Position numbers and translations under genes: made by a program. The notes beneath the pieces were generated by a model, which was given only the letters and a program-made list of their open reading frames with translations, had not been told where the DNA came from and did no database searches. A stretch of 64,000 nucleotides of DNA from Acridotheres tristis (Eukaryota; Chordata; Aves; Passeriformes; Sturnidae): NCBI GenBank assembly GCA_037013685.1, contig CM072919.1:1616-65615 (forward strand). The letters are read 5' to 3'. This document shows positions 1-10,925 of this stretch, one piece after another (the first letter of the stretch is position 1; every line of letters starts with the position of its first letter).

Positions 1-284
1 ACCAAGACCAGATAGTTACTTGACAAACCGTCCCGAGAGCAGTCACACAGATGTTTCTTTGACCACCACTACTTACTTAGCAGAATTATTACAACAAAAA
101 AGATAACAACTATTGATTACTACAAGGAAAACCATACTATAAAAAGGAGCTGCAAACCAAGTTTGGTGGAACGTAGTGTGGGCGTGACCCCTCACATTCC
201 TCAGTGCACTGCTTGCTCTGTCTATATCAAATAAAGCAATCTAAATTTTGCTGAATATCGAGACTTTTGTTTCTCATTTATAAA
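1..284 (+). mobile_element. Endogenous retroviral LTR, 5'-truncated by window edge
   Basis: The segment matches the LTR at about 15113-15493 over its right half. Both have a TATA-like box (TATAAAAAGG near 137), the same stretch leading to an AATAAA signal near 231, and the shared end ATATCGAGACTTTTGT..CTCATTTATAA. The TATA box, downstream AATAAA and short tail are the usual order of an LTR read on the plus strand. The left part is too diverged to align by eye, and the window edge hides any start. No primer-binding site follows. The sequence runs straight into antisense 28S rRNA. The family was not identified; a betaretrovirus-like (ERVK-type) LTR is a guess. Confidence 0.7.
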
Positions 285-1132
285 AAGTCATCTATGAATG
301 ATTTAGCGCTGGCTGCCCTACAATCATGCGGTACGCAACGGGGGAGAGGCAGTGCCACATCTGGCCACCCCTCCAGTCCTGACCACGAGCGGCACTCCAC
401 ACGGGGCCTGCCTGCGGATGGGTGGGCAGCCGGCTATCGCCAGCCCACCGAGGCACCAGCAGTGCTGCAGTATCGCTACATCTAGGCGGGATGCTGACTT
501 AGAGGCGTTCAGTCATAAGCCCGCAGATGGTAGCCTTGCGCTAATGGCTCCTCAGCCAAGCGCACGCACCAGGGGTCTGAACCTGTGGTTCCTCTTGTAC
601 TGAGCAGGATTACTATTGCAACAACACATCATCAGTAGCGTAAAACTAACCTATCTCACAATGGTCTAAACCCAGCTCACATTCCCTATTAGTGGGTGAA
701 CAATCCAACGCTTGGTGAATTCTGCTCCACAACGATAGGAAGAGCCGATATCAAAGGATAAAAAAGCGACATCGCTAAGAATGCTTGGCTGCCACAAGCC
801 AGTTATCTCTGTGGTAACTTTTCTGACACCTCCTGCTTAAAATCCAAAAAGCCAGAAGGATCGTGAGGCCCCACTTTCACAGTCTTTATTTGTACTGAAA
901 ATCAAGATCAAGCGAGCTTTTGCCCTTCTGCAGCACAGGAGGTTTCCGTCCTCCCTGAGCTACACCTGCATTACACTTTGACAGGTGTACCGCCCCAGTC
1001 AAACTCCCCACCTGCCGCTGTCCCCGGAGCGGGTTGAACTTGGTGCCAGAAGCGAGAGTTCCCCTTGGTGCTTGCCCCCCTGCCTCACCGGGTAAGTAAA
1101 AAACCAATCCGAGTTGTGGTATTTCACCGACG
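284..1132 (-). pseudogene. Antisense 28S rRNA fragment (rRNA pseudogene)
   Basis: Read on the minus strand, this is the 3' part of large-subunit rRNA. Landmarks on the plus strand are ATGAATGATTTAGCG (294), GGCGGGATGCTGACTTAGAG (485), AGGATTACTATTGCAACAAC (606), GTGAACAATCCAACGCTTGG (696) and AATCAAGATCAAGCGAGC (899). These all correspond to the reverse complement of conserved 28S sequence. The match fades after GGTATTTCACCGACGGCC near 1132. Many substitutions and small indels relative to vertebrate 28S, with loss of the GC-rich expansion sequence, show it is a decayed copy and not a functional rDNA unit. It begins within a few bases of the LTR end. Confidence 0.88.
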
Positions 1133-2555
1133 GCCAGGACGTCGTGGCAGCCCCAACCTTCCATCCCTGGAGATATTCCATGGGAATCTTCCAGTCAATG
1201 TAACCGACCAGCCACTGAGCACCCCTAGCCTGGGCTGATGTGGATTCCTCTGCACACAGCTCAGGCAAGGTACCCTTGGCCACCTTCACTGTGCCACAGA
1301 CAAGTGTCACATGCAGTAACAGAGCTCCACACAGAGCTGCCAGGAGGAGTTGATTAAAAAAATCAAACAAAAAAATAAAAAAAAAAATCTCCCAAAGCCA
1401 AACGAATCCAAGCAAAGAAACAAACAAATCCAATAACAAGAGTAGAAGACAAACCAAACACAAAGCCACCAGAGAAGGAGAACACTCCCCCAATAGACCT
1501 GTTCCATCCTTCAGTCAGTACACCTGCACACACACAGGAACTGACACTGCAAAAAAAGAGGATTTCTTGAGTACCTTTGCAGGGAAAGCAGGCTTAAGAC
1601 AGGCTCTCAGGACTGTTCTCAGCAGATCGAAAAAGGCCCCTTTGGCAACTGCAGGGCCCTTGCAAATGGCAAGTGCCACACCCTCAGCCCATGGGGGAGA
1701 AAAGGGCTCTGAATTGCCCACCCCCGGCATGTAAACCCTGTTCCCAGGGTGCTTCACACACAGCCTTCTTCCAGAGGACTCCAGAAAGCTGAGAGTCGGC
1801 TCTGGCTTGTCCATGTTCTGTGTCCTAAAGCTGCCTGAGAGAAGACATTTAGGGTCAGCTCCACTGGCACAATCCCCGCTGGCCCTGGGAAGGTCTTGGC
1901 CGAGACCTTCTTTGCTCCAGACATGAAAAGCTCCCGGCACAGAGTCAACTTTCCTGCTCAGCCAGAACCCCCAAGTGCCCCAGCAGCAGGAAACTGAGGG
2001 ATCTGAGTAGCACCAATGCTGGCAAACGCCAGACTTGGGCACTGCCAGCGCTGACAATCTGCTGGATCTGCAGATGAATTACCAGATCTGGGCAGTGATG
2101 GTGCCCGAACCAGGAAATTGCCAGATTTTGTCTTTCAGTGCATGAAAATTCCTAGTCTTGTAGAGTACCAGCACTGAGAAATTTCAGGATCTGGGCAGTG
2201 GCAGAGCCAGAAAACACCACGTTTCAGGCTCCAGGTGCTGGTAAGGATCAGATCTAGAATTCTGGGATCTGGACCCTTCCTTCCATCCCCCTACTGAATC
2301 ATCCTCCATCACTGACCAGGCTCCCTAGGGAATGCTCACTGCCCCGAGTCTCCACAGCTCCAGGAGCCTTTGGACACCTCTCCCAGGAATGCACAGACTC
2401 GGCTTGTTGGGCTGTCTGTGCAGGACCGCGGCCAGAACTCCATGATCCCTCAGAATCCCCCCAGCTCAGCCCAACCTGCAATTCTCTGCCTCAACTTTGT
2501 GTCCCCACGAGGCACTGGGAGAGCTGGGGAGGGACTAAAACCCCTCCAATTCAAC
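1133..2555. other. Non-coding stretch, nothing recognised
   Basis: An A-rich tract lies at about 1350-1392. From about 2040 to 2280 phrases such as CCAGATCTGGGCAGTG recur loosely, suggesting a decayed repeat. Open frames here carry no domain that I recognise and are probably chance. Confidence 0.5.
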
Positions 2556-4245
2556 TGAGACCCCCCGAAATCCCTTCAAATCTCCCCCAAAACTCATACA
2601 AAAACCCCAAATCCCACCTGGGAACCCCAAACTCCATCGGGAAATCAAAAAATCCCCCAAATCTTCCAAAAAATCCCACAGGCACACCTCCAAAATCCCT
2701 CTCAAAACCCCTCCAATTCACTCCAAAACTCATCAGGAACCTCCCAAATCCCTCAAATCTCCCTCTAAACCCATCCACAACCCCCATAGCCGACCTGGCA
2801 TCCCCCAGAATTCACCCCAAACCCACCCAGGAACTCCCAAAGCTCCTGAAATTTTCAAGAAAATCCCTCAGGGATCCCTTTAACCCCACCTGGGACCTTC
2901 CAAATCCCACCTGGGATCCCCAAAAGCCACCAAATCATGAAATAAATCCATCCAGCAACGCCCAAAATATCCCAAATTCACCCTAAAAGCCATCTGTGAC
3001 CCCCTAAAACCCCTCCAATTCTTCCTCAAAACCCCCCCAAAATCCCTCCAATTCACCCCAAAATTCACGAGACCTACCAAAACCCCTCAAATCTCCACCA
3101 AAACTCATCTAGAAACCCCCAATGCTCACCTGGGACCTCCCAAAATCACTCAAATCCCACCTGAGATGCCCCAAACTCCATCCGAGGACTCCAAAATGCC
3201 CCAAATCCTCAACAAAATTCCTCAGGGATCCCGCCAAAATCGCCCTCAATCCATCCCAAAACCCAGCAGGGATTCCCCCCCCCCCAATCCCTCAAATCTC
3301 TCTCTAAACCCACCCAAAACCCCCAAAGCCCACTTCAAATGGCCATGAATTCATCCTAAAATCCACCCAAATGCCCCCAAATCCCCCAAATTCACCCCAA
3401 AACCCACCCAGGAACCCCCAAAACGCCCAAAAATTTCAAAAAAACCCTTCAGGGACCCCCCCTACTCCCAACTGGAAATCCCCAAATCCCACCTCAGATC
3501 CCAAAATCCACCAAATCCTCAACTAAACCCATCCAGGAACCCCCAAAATTCCCCAAATTCACCCGAAAACCAATCTGGGACCCCCTGAAACCCCTCCAAT
3601 TCCTCCTCCCCCCCCCCCCCCCAAAAAATCCCACGAATTCACCCCAACATTCACCTGGCACTCCTCCAAAATTCTTCAAATCTCCCCCAGAACCCATCCA
3701 GAAACCCCCAAGTCCACCTAGGACCTCCCAAAATCACGCAAATTCAACCAGACCTCACAAATCCCACCTGCAATCCCCCAAACTCCATCCGGGAGCTCAA
3801 AAAATCCCCCAAATCCTCAATAAAATCCCTCAAGGACGCTTCCAAAATGCCCTTCAAAACCCCCCCAATTCACACAAAAACCCGTCAGGGACCCCCGAAA
3901 TTCCTCAAATCTCCCTCTAAACCCATCCAGAAGCCCCAAAGCCCACCTCAAAAATTCACCCTAAAAACCAACAAGATGCCTCAAAATCCCACAAATTCAC
4001 CCCCAAATCCAACCGGGAATCCCCCAAACTCCTGAAATTTTCAAGAAAACCCCTCAGGGACCCCCATAACCCCACCTGGGACGCCCCCAAAATCCCTCAA
4101 ATCCCCCCAAAATGGCTCCAATCCTCAACATAGTCCATCAGGGATCCCCTAACCGAATCCCTCCAATTCACCTCAAGCCCCCCAGATTCACCCCCAAACC
4201 CATCCCGGACGCCCCAAAATCCCTCAAAACCCAAGTGGGACCCCC
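2556..4245. repeat. C-rich degenerate minisatellite, left block
   Basis: The stretch is made of short variants of CCCCCAAAATCCCTCAAATTCACCC and AACCCACCTGGGACCCC, with a loose period of roughly 25-45 bases and heavy drift. Pure C runs occur near 3277 and 3608. The minus strand is correspondingly rich in GGGG runs. Reading frames stay open over long distances because the unit lacks stop codons in some frames, so ORFs here are artefacts. The same array resumes after the CpG island. Confidence 0.85.
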
Positions 4246-4800
4246 AAAAGCCCTCCAACGGCTGCCCCGCTTGCTTTCGGCCGCCATTTTGCGCCCTTCT
4301 TCCCTCGCGGCCGCTGCGATCTGATTGGCCGCGCGCCCTGAGGCACCCGGCGCTCTCGTTGGCTGAGCGTTTCCTGCCCTTTCTCTAACGCTCTCTGATT
4401 GGCCAGTGTCTGTCGCCGAGGGCAAACCCGTGCGCTGATTGGCTGACCGAGAAAGAAGAGGGCGGGAAAAAGGGCGGGCTAGTCTCAGGCAGGCGGCGTC
4501 GTGATTGGCTGAAAGGCGGCAAAGGGGGAGGGGCTACCGAGATGATCAAAGGGGCGCCGAGGCTCCCTCAACCCTCAGTCCAGCGCTAGCAGCGGTCGAG
4601 CTTGGGTCGATTTTGCGCGGTTTGAGCCATTCATTCCTTCATTCAGTTAATTTAACGAACCTCATTAGTGGCGGGGGCCTCATGGCCATCAATTAAGGCG
4701 CTACTTGGCGCCGCGGCGGGCGACCCGAGGCTGTTTTGGCTTTTAAAATGAGAGAGCCGGCCATGGCGGGCGGAGGGGGGAGGTTTCAAGCGCTGTTCAA
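4246..4800. promoter_or_regulatory. CpG island with five clustered inverted CCAAT boxes
   Basis: Composition switches sharply from the C/A-rich array to CpG-rich DNA. Inverted CCAAT boxes (ATTGG or GTTGG) lie at 4324, 4358, 4398, 4438 and 4504, mostly followed by CTGA or CCAG. A GCCGCCATTTTG motif near 4280 resembles a YY1 site and TTTTGCGCGG near 4613 resembles an E2F site. This is the look of a housekeeping or cell-cycle promoter. No coding exon was recognised on either side, so it may be the promoter of an unannotated or lost gene. Function is inferred from motifs only. Confidence 0.55.
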
Positions 4801-4819
4801 TTGAATTATTAATTTGTTC

Positions 4820-6834
4820 TCCAAATTTCACCTCCAACAGCCCTCCAAAACCCCTCAAGGATCCTCCAAAATTCCTCAAATTTCACCAAAATATACCTGA
4901 GATCCCCCAAAATCCCACAAACTAACCCCCAAACCCACTCGGGAACCTCCAAAACCCCTGAAATTTTCAATAAAACCCCTCAGGGACCCCACTAACCCCA
5001 CATGGGATCCTCGCAGATTCCTCAATCTTCAACAAAATCCCTCAGGGATCCCCCAAAACCCATCTGCGACACCCCCAACATCGTTCCCATGCCCCCAAAA
5101 TCTGTCCAGGAGCCCTCAAAATCTTGCTAATCCCTCTCAGAACCCCGCAATTTCACCCCCAAACCCATCCAGGAACTCCCACATCCCTCAAATCCCCCAA
5201 AAACTCACGCAAATGCCCCTAAATCCCCCAAATTCACCCCCAAATCCACCCGGGACACCCAAAATCCCACCACTTCATTCCAAAATTCAGTTGGGACCCA
5301 CAAAATTCACCTTGGAGCCCCAACATTTCCACCAAAATTCTCCAAATTCACCCCAGAATTCCACCTTGCATCCCCCAAACCCTCACCTGAGACCCACAAA
5401 ATCCCACATGGATCCCCCAAAATTCACCCTAAAAATCCAGCTTGGATTCCCTCAAATCCCCCAAATTCCCCACACAATTCCACCTGCATCTCCCAAAATC
5501 ACACCTGGAACCCCAGATTCCACCTGGAACCCTCAAGATGCCACAAATTCACCCCAAAATTCACCCGGGACCCCCAAAGCCCCAGAGGTCACCCCAAAGT
5601 CCTACCTGGAAGCCCCAAAATCCCGCAAATCTCCCCCAAAACCCGGTCCCTCCCAAAACCTCCCAAATTTACCCCAAAAATGCAACCAATCCCCCTCAAA
5701 ACCCACCCAGATTCCCCAGAATCCCCCAAATTCACTCCAAGACCCATCTGGGACTCCCAAAATCACCACAATTCACCCCAAAATCCACCTGGAACCCCCA
5801 AAATTATTCCCAAAATTCACCCAGGACTCCCAAATGCTCACCTGCAACCCCCCAATTCCCGACCCCCAAATCCTCAGAATTCAGCCCAAAATCCACCTGG
5901 GACCCCAAAATTCCACAAACTGAACTCCAAATTCCACCTGGGACCCCTCACATCCCACCTGGGATCCCCACAATCCACCAAATTCTCAACTAAACCCATC
6001 CAGGAACCCCCAAAATTCCCCAAATTCACCCCAAATCCCATCTGGCACCTCCTAAAACCCCTCCAATTCCTCCTCAAAACTCCCCCAAAATCCCGCAAAT
6101 TCACCCCAAAATTCACCTGGAACCCTTCAAAATCCCTCAAATCTCCTCTAAATCTCATCCTGAAATCCCCAAGCCCACCTGGAAACCCCCAAAATCCCCC
6201 AAATTCACCCAGACCTCCCAAATCTCACTTGCTATCCCCCAAACTCCATCCAGGAACCCCAAAATCCCCCAAATCCTCAAAAAAGTCCCTCAGGGACCCC
6301 TCCAAAATCCTCCTCACAACTCCCCCAGATACCCCAAAATCCACCAAATTCACTCCAAGACCCATCTGGGACTCCTAAAATCACCAAAATTTACCCTAAA
6401 ATCCACCTGGTTCCCCCCATTCATCCCAAAATTGACCTGGGACCCCCAAAATCACCAGAATTCACCGCAATATTCACCTGCAACTCACAGATTTCCACAC
6501 TCACCCTAAGATTCAACTGGGACTCCCAAAATTCCACAAATTCAACTCAAAATTCACCCAGGAACCCCAAATCTCCCAAATTTTCCCCAAAATCTGCCTG
6601 AAACCCTCAAAACTCACCTGGATCTTCCAAAATCCCCCCCCCCCCCCCCCCAATTCAATGGAAATCCCCAAAATTCCACCCCCTCAGGGAACCCCCAGAT
6701 CCCAACAGGGATCCTGAAAATCCACCAAATCCTCAACTAAACCCATCCAGGAACTCCCCAAATTCATCCTAAAACCCAGCTGGGACCCCCTCAAACCCCT
6801 CCAATTCCTCCTCAAAACACCCCAAAAATCCCTC
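4820..6834. repeat. C-rich degenerate minisatellite, right block
   Basis: This continues the array seen left of the CpG island, with the same CCCCCAAAATTCACC and CACCTGGGACCCC phrases. A pure C run of about 18-20 bases lies near 6635. Several overlapping long plus-strand frames (for example 5213-5923 and 5680-6378) are proline/lysine-rich readings of the repeat, not genes. Confidence 0.85.
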
Positions 6835-6875
6835 CCTGAGTACAGCCAGATTGTGAGCCCTCTCTACCTGGTCAC
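6835..6875 (+). mobile_element. Tiny ERVL-like pol fragment
   Basis: Forty-one bases match positions about 31537-31577 inside the reverse transcriptase of the ERVL-like provirus, with a single difference seen. The encoded residues are EYSQIVSPLYLVT. The similarity ends abruptly on both sides, at the C-rich array on the left and at unrelated DNA on the right. Confidence 0.75.
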
Positions 6876-7250
6876 TGGCCCCTGGGACACTGTGGTGGCT
6901 GTCACTTGCTTCCAGGCTACTTCTCACCAGTTGAGCAAGTTCCTCATCCTGCCCAGGTGGGTGGTGACATTCAGCTGGGACACCATGTGGTGTAGTGAAG
7001 ACTTGGTGCCATGAACTGCATCAGGCAGCGCTTCATTATGGCCAAGATGAAGGTGCTGGTGGCACTGTGGTGGCATTGATGTTGTCCCAGTTCATGTCCC
7101 CACCCATGTCCATGTTCTCTCATGTCCCTTTGGATGTCTGTGTCCTCATCCCTGTTCCCCATGTGTCCCCATGGCTGTGTCCCCATCCACGGCCATGTCC
7201 CCCCATGGCCCCACTCATGTCATCATTCCCCACATTTCCCACATTTTTTA
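6876..7250. other. Low-complexity DNA with ATGTCCCC-type repeats
   Basis: From about 7085 to 7245 the phrases CATGTCCC, CCCATGTCC and CCCCATGGC recur as a short degenerate repeat. No gene was recognised. Confidence 0.4.
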
Positions 7251-7260
7251 GTTCAACATC

Positions 7261-7266
7261 TTTATT
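7261..7266 (-). terminator. Poly(A) signal of the zinc-finger gene
   Basis: TTTATT on the plus strand reads AATAAA on the minus strand, about 470 bases after the stop codon. The flanking bases are repeated at 10587, at the end of the sister copy. Confidence 0.6.
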
Positions 7267-7739
7267 TTTACCCCAGTTTCACAGGTTTCAAAGGAAGGAA
7301 CAAAAACCTTTCGTTTCAAGGCTAAAATAAAATTATTTACATGTCCCTGCCAGAAGAGCATCCACACGCTTGGGTGGGCGGAAAGAAACTTTTTTGGAGG
7401 GGTTTCCACCTCACCATCTCCAAAATCGTGAGTTTTTCCCCAATCCATCCCCATTTGGCTGTGGAAGATGCTGGGCCAGAGAAAATTAAAACAATGGATA
7501 TATGTTGGAGATAATCTCCAAGGCCATCCAGTGTTACTTGACACCACCAGAAGAAGCAAAAAGTGCGATTTTTCTGGGGTCAGAAGCTGACAAATTAAGT
7601 TCTCCACAATGGATTTCTGACACTGGTTTGTGGATGTTTCCAGGTGCCCAGGGGAGCCAGGAGGATGTGGAGGTGACCAGCCAGGGCAACCAACATAGAT
7701 CACTGCCACCATGGATCACAGGGCTCTGCCCACCAGGGG

Positions 7740-9156
7740 TCACTGGGGATCATCCAACACGGATCCTCCCATGGGGGATGGAGCTGGAGCAGTGCCCGAA
7801 GCTCTTCCCACACTCAGAGCACTTGCAGGGCTTCCTTTGAGGTGCCTCCGTTGGTGTTGGGTCAAGGTTGAGCTCTGTGAGAAGCACTTCCCACACTCAG
7901 GACACTTGTAAGGCCTCTCCCCACTGTGGACGCGCTGGTGCTTGACGAGGTCAGACTTTTGCCTGAAGCTCTTGCTGCAGTCGAGGCAGCGGAAAGGTCT
8001 CTCCTCTGTGTGAATCCTCTGGTGGAGGAGGAGATGGGAGCTGGTGTTAAACTTCTTCCTGCATTTATCACACTCGTAGGGCCTCTCCCCAGTGTGGCTC
8101 CTCTGGTGGACAACGAGTTCGGAGCTTGTCCTGAAGCTCTTCCTACACTCCCCACACTCGTAGGGCCATTGCCCTGTGTGGATTCCCATGTGGCGGATCA
8201 GGTGGCAGCTCCGGCTGAAGCTCTTCCCACACTTCCTACACTCGTAGGGCCTTTCCCCTGTGTGAATCCTCTGGTGGACAGTCAATTCAGAGCTTGTCCT
8301 GAAGCTCATCCCACACTCCCCACACTCATAGGGCCGTTCCCCTGTATGGCTCCTCTGGTGGGCAGTCAGGGTGGAGCTCTGGCTGAAGCTCTTCCCACAC
8401 TCAGGACACTCATAGGGCCTCTCCCTGGTATGGATGCGCCGGTGGGTGACAAGGGCCGAGTTGTGCTTGAAGCCCTTCCCACACTCAGGGCAGCAGAAGG
8501 GCTTCTCCTCTGTATGGGTCCGCTGATGCCTGAGGAGAGTGGAGTTGGTCTGAAACCTCTTCTTGCATTCCCCACACTCATAGGGCCGTTCCCCCGTGTG
8601 GATTCTCCAGTGGCGGATCAGGTTGGAGCTCTGGCTGAAGTTCTTCCCACATTTAGAGCACTTGTGGGATTTGTCCCCATCGTGAAGCAGCTCATGGACC
8701 CCCAGCTCCAAGCTCTGGCCACCTCCCCAGCCCAGGCTCGGGCTTTCCTCCTCGGATGTCCGTGATCTGCGCTTGCAGCCCCCCCTCATGCGGAATCTTC
8801 GGGGCTTTTCCTCCCCACTGGATTCCTGCGCCGTGGAGCCGCTCCAAACGGCCTCTTCCACGAGGTTCTGCCGCGGAGATTTGTCCTCCGTGGTCTCCAT
8901 CCTCAGCTCCTTGTCTGGGGGCGGAAGGACAAGCAGAGGATGGGATTTGCCTCCATGCCACAGGGAATGGGAAGGAGATCCCCCCAGTGTGTCTCTAGCA
9001 GGACAGCATCAGCAGCAGGGTTGTCCTGCAGGCAAGGGCGATACTGGGCTGGGAGGTGGAGCAGGACAGACGGGGAAAGGAGCACGGGGCACTGACTTCC
9101 TCCTCACCTGCCTGGGGCTCCCGAGCCATCTTCCTCGAGGCCTCCTCCTCCTCCAT
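7740..9156 (-). CDS. C2H2 zinc-finger protein, ten fingers, two coding exons
   Basis: This is a probable DNA-binding transcription regulator in the nucleus. Coding exons on the minus strand are 9156-9108 and 8914-7740. The first ends at CAG|GTGAGG and the second begins after CCCCCAG. The join is in frame and gives 407 residues. The second exon alone is open for 386 codons. After a charged leader with a [12 protein letters not shown] phrase come ten C2H2 fingers (about residues 100-378) at the usual 28-residue spacing with TGERPY-type linkers. Finger helices include QSSNLIR, TNSTLLR, RTSSELT and QKSDLVK. No KRAB or SCAN domain was seen. The leader resembles what I recall of songbird zinc-finger families, so it is probably one of many paralogues. 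A sister remnant lies at 10575-10925. The start at 9156 has an in-frame ATG also at 9129. Confidence 0.88.
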
Positions 9157-9181
9157 CCGGCCAAGGATTGGGAAAGGGAAA

Positions 9182-10060
9182 TCTGGTTAAGGTGGAAAAA
9201 CAAGGCCTGAGTACACTGGGTTTGACCGTCCCGCTGCCCAGGTCCAGTTTGAGAAGTCACTGCCCCTTTCAGCCTCGGGGGGCCCGGACCCCAGTCATCT
9301 CCAGCCTCCCCCACTCCTCCCGGCTGCCAGCGGTCCCCCGGCTCCGGGATCGCCCCTCCGGCTCTCCTCACCCGGGGGCTCCCGCGTTCCACTCCGGACT
9401 CTTCCGGAGATACCCAGACCCGATATCGCCCCCCGCTCTCCGCCGGTACCGGGCGATCGCCACGTTGGACCCCCAAGATCCCCCAGGGGGCATTTCCGAC
9501 TCGGCTTTGGAGTCCTGCAAGATCCAAACATCCCCTGCCCGCAAAAAAATCCCTCCCGGAGACCCTCCGATGGATTTGGGTCGAGCTCACCTTCCCCGCT
9601 CACCTACGGGTTCCAAGGGAGCTGGATGCTACCGGACCCGGGAGAACGAGCAGCTGGGTAAACCGCGTGGCTCTGCCGCTGCTCTTCTTCCCGCTCCTCC
9701 TCCTCCTCTCTCCCTCCTGTTCCTGCTCCTCCTCTTCCTCCCGTTCCTCCCCCGCTCCCAGCCCGGCCCGGGCAGGTGCCGACACCCGGAAGCAGCCGCG
9801 CTCTGCCCTGGGGGTGACGCCGAACCGGCTCCGCCTCGCGCGGTACTGGGAGGGATCCTGGGAGCATCGGGAGCGATCCTGAGAGCACCAGGAAGGAACT
9901 GGGAGGGCTTTCCCCCCAGGTACCGCTCTTACTGGGAGAAACAGCGCCCAGCCCCGGCTGCAGCCGGCGCTGGGCGGGGCCAAATCCAAGGGCGTGGTTA
10001 TGCAAATACGGGAGATCTCGTGTGCTGTGATTGGTGGGCGGGACCCGATCGCGTGAGGGC
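9182..10060 (-). promoter_or_regulatory. CpG-rich promoter and 5' region of the zinc-finger gene
   Basis: The region upstream of the coding start is CpG-dense. A plausible acceptor (TTTTTCCACCTTAACCAG) ends at 9183 before the first coding exon, and a donor-like GTAG|GTGAGCGG lies near 9604. This suggests a non-coding first exon in roughly 9606-9670. A CCAAT box next to a GC box (GATTGGTGGGCGGGAC) lies near 10030 and an ETS-like CCGGAAGT near 10070. Long ORFs across this stretch on both strands are GC-rich chance frames. Confidence 0.6.
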
Positions 10061-10574
10061 CGGGGTGGGACCGGAAGTATGGGGGCAGCGAGAGGGGAGA
10101 GGGACCGGGAATGGGAATATGGGAACTAGACAGGGGATATAGAAATCGAAATACGGGAACAGGGCAGGGAGTATGGGACTCTGAATATGGGAATGGCAAC
10201 CAGATAAAGAATACGGAACAGTGAATGAGATCGGGAATGGGATCCGGATTGGGGTGGGAGGAGGATGGGACTGGGAGTGGGGTGACACGGGAACGGGTGG
10301 AGGGCGAGGGGAGAGAGAGTGTGGAGAGGGGAATCCTGGACAGGTAACACCGGGAACTGGGATGGGTGGACATGAGGACAGTTCCAGGGCAGGGTGTCCT
10401 TGATCAGCTGCCCCAGAACCTCCGCCAGGGTCTCCCAGCACACCCGGAGCCGCTTGGCCTGAGGTCCCCAAAGCCCTGAGCAACCCCCAAGTCCCTCCCA
10501 AGAACCCTCAACTCCTTCGAACACATCATCCCCCACAACCACTGGAAGATGCCCCCATATCCCCATCCATGTCT
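10061..10574. other. G-rich degenerate repeat and unassigned DNA
   Basis: From about 10090 to 10340 the phrases GGGAATGGGAATATGGGAAC and GATACGGGAAC-like variants recur. From 10380 to 10570 the minus strand has an open frame with residues such as RLRVCWETLAEVLGQL. I could not assign it to a family. Confidence 0.4.
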
Positions 10575-10925
10575 TAGTTCAACGTCTTTATTTTTACCCC
10601 GGTTTTGGGTGTTTTGAAAGGACAAAGAGAAATGAAAAGAAAATCCAGACCATGGGGAACCAGGAGGATGTGGAACCCCCGAGCCAGGTGTCTTCCCAAT
10701 ACAGATCACCAGCGAGACGAGTCACTGGGGCTCTGCCCAACGGGGATCACTGAAGATCATCCAACATGAATCCTCCCATGGGGAATGGAGCTGGAGCAGC
10801 ACACGAAGCTCTACCTACACTCGGGGCACTTGCAGGGCTTCCCTTAGTGGTGCCTCTGTTGGTATTTTGTCAAGGCTGAGCTCTCTTTGAACTCCTCCTC
10901 ACACTCGGGACACTCGTAGGGCCTG
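10575..10925 (-). pseudogene. 3' remnant of a second zinc-finger gene
   Basis: On the minus strand this matches the last finger, C-terminal tail, 3' UTR and poly(A) region of the gene at 7740-9156. The final finger reads YECPECEEEFKESSALTKYQQRHH and then stops. The first zinc-ligand histidine position is Tyr, so this finger would not fold normally. The shared 3' end includes TTAGTTCAAC, the AATAAA signal (10587-10592 on the minus strand) and the GGATGGAGCTGG-like tail. Sequence upstream of the last finger is replaced by unrelated DNA at about 10925. This looks like a truncated tandem duplicate. Confidence 0.75.

Noticed and set aside
284..1132. Functional rDNA unit
   Set aside because: Too many substitutions and indels, only the 3' part of 28S, and no neighbouring rDNA sequence.
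5213..6378. Proline/lysine-rich frames of 183-236 codons
   Set aside because: They overlap each other and simply translate the C-rich minisatellite.
7926..8765. 279-codon plus-strand frame opposite the zinc-finger gene
   Set aside because: It is the antisense shadow of the regular 84-base finger repeat; the minus strand has the zinc-binding pattern.
9168..10373. Frames of 257 and 324 codons in the zinc-finger promoter region
   Set aside because: They are GC-rich chance frames across a CpG island, with no domain and overlapping candidate splice sites of the zinc-finger gene.
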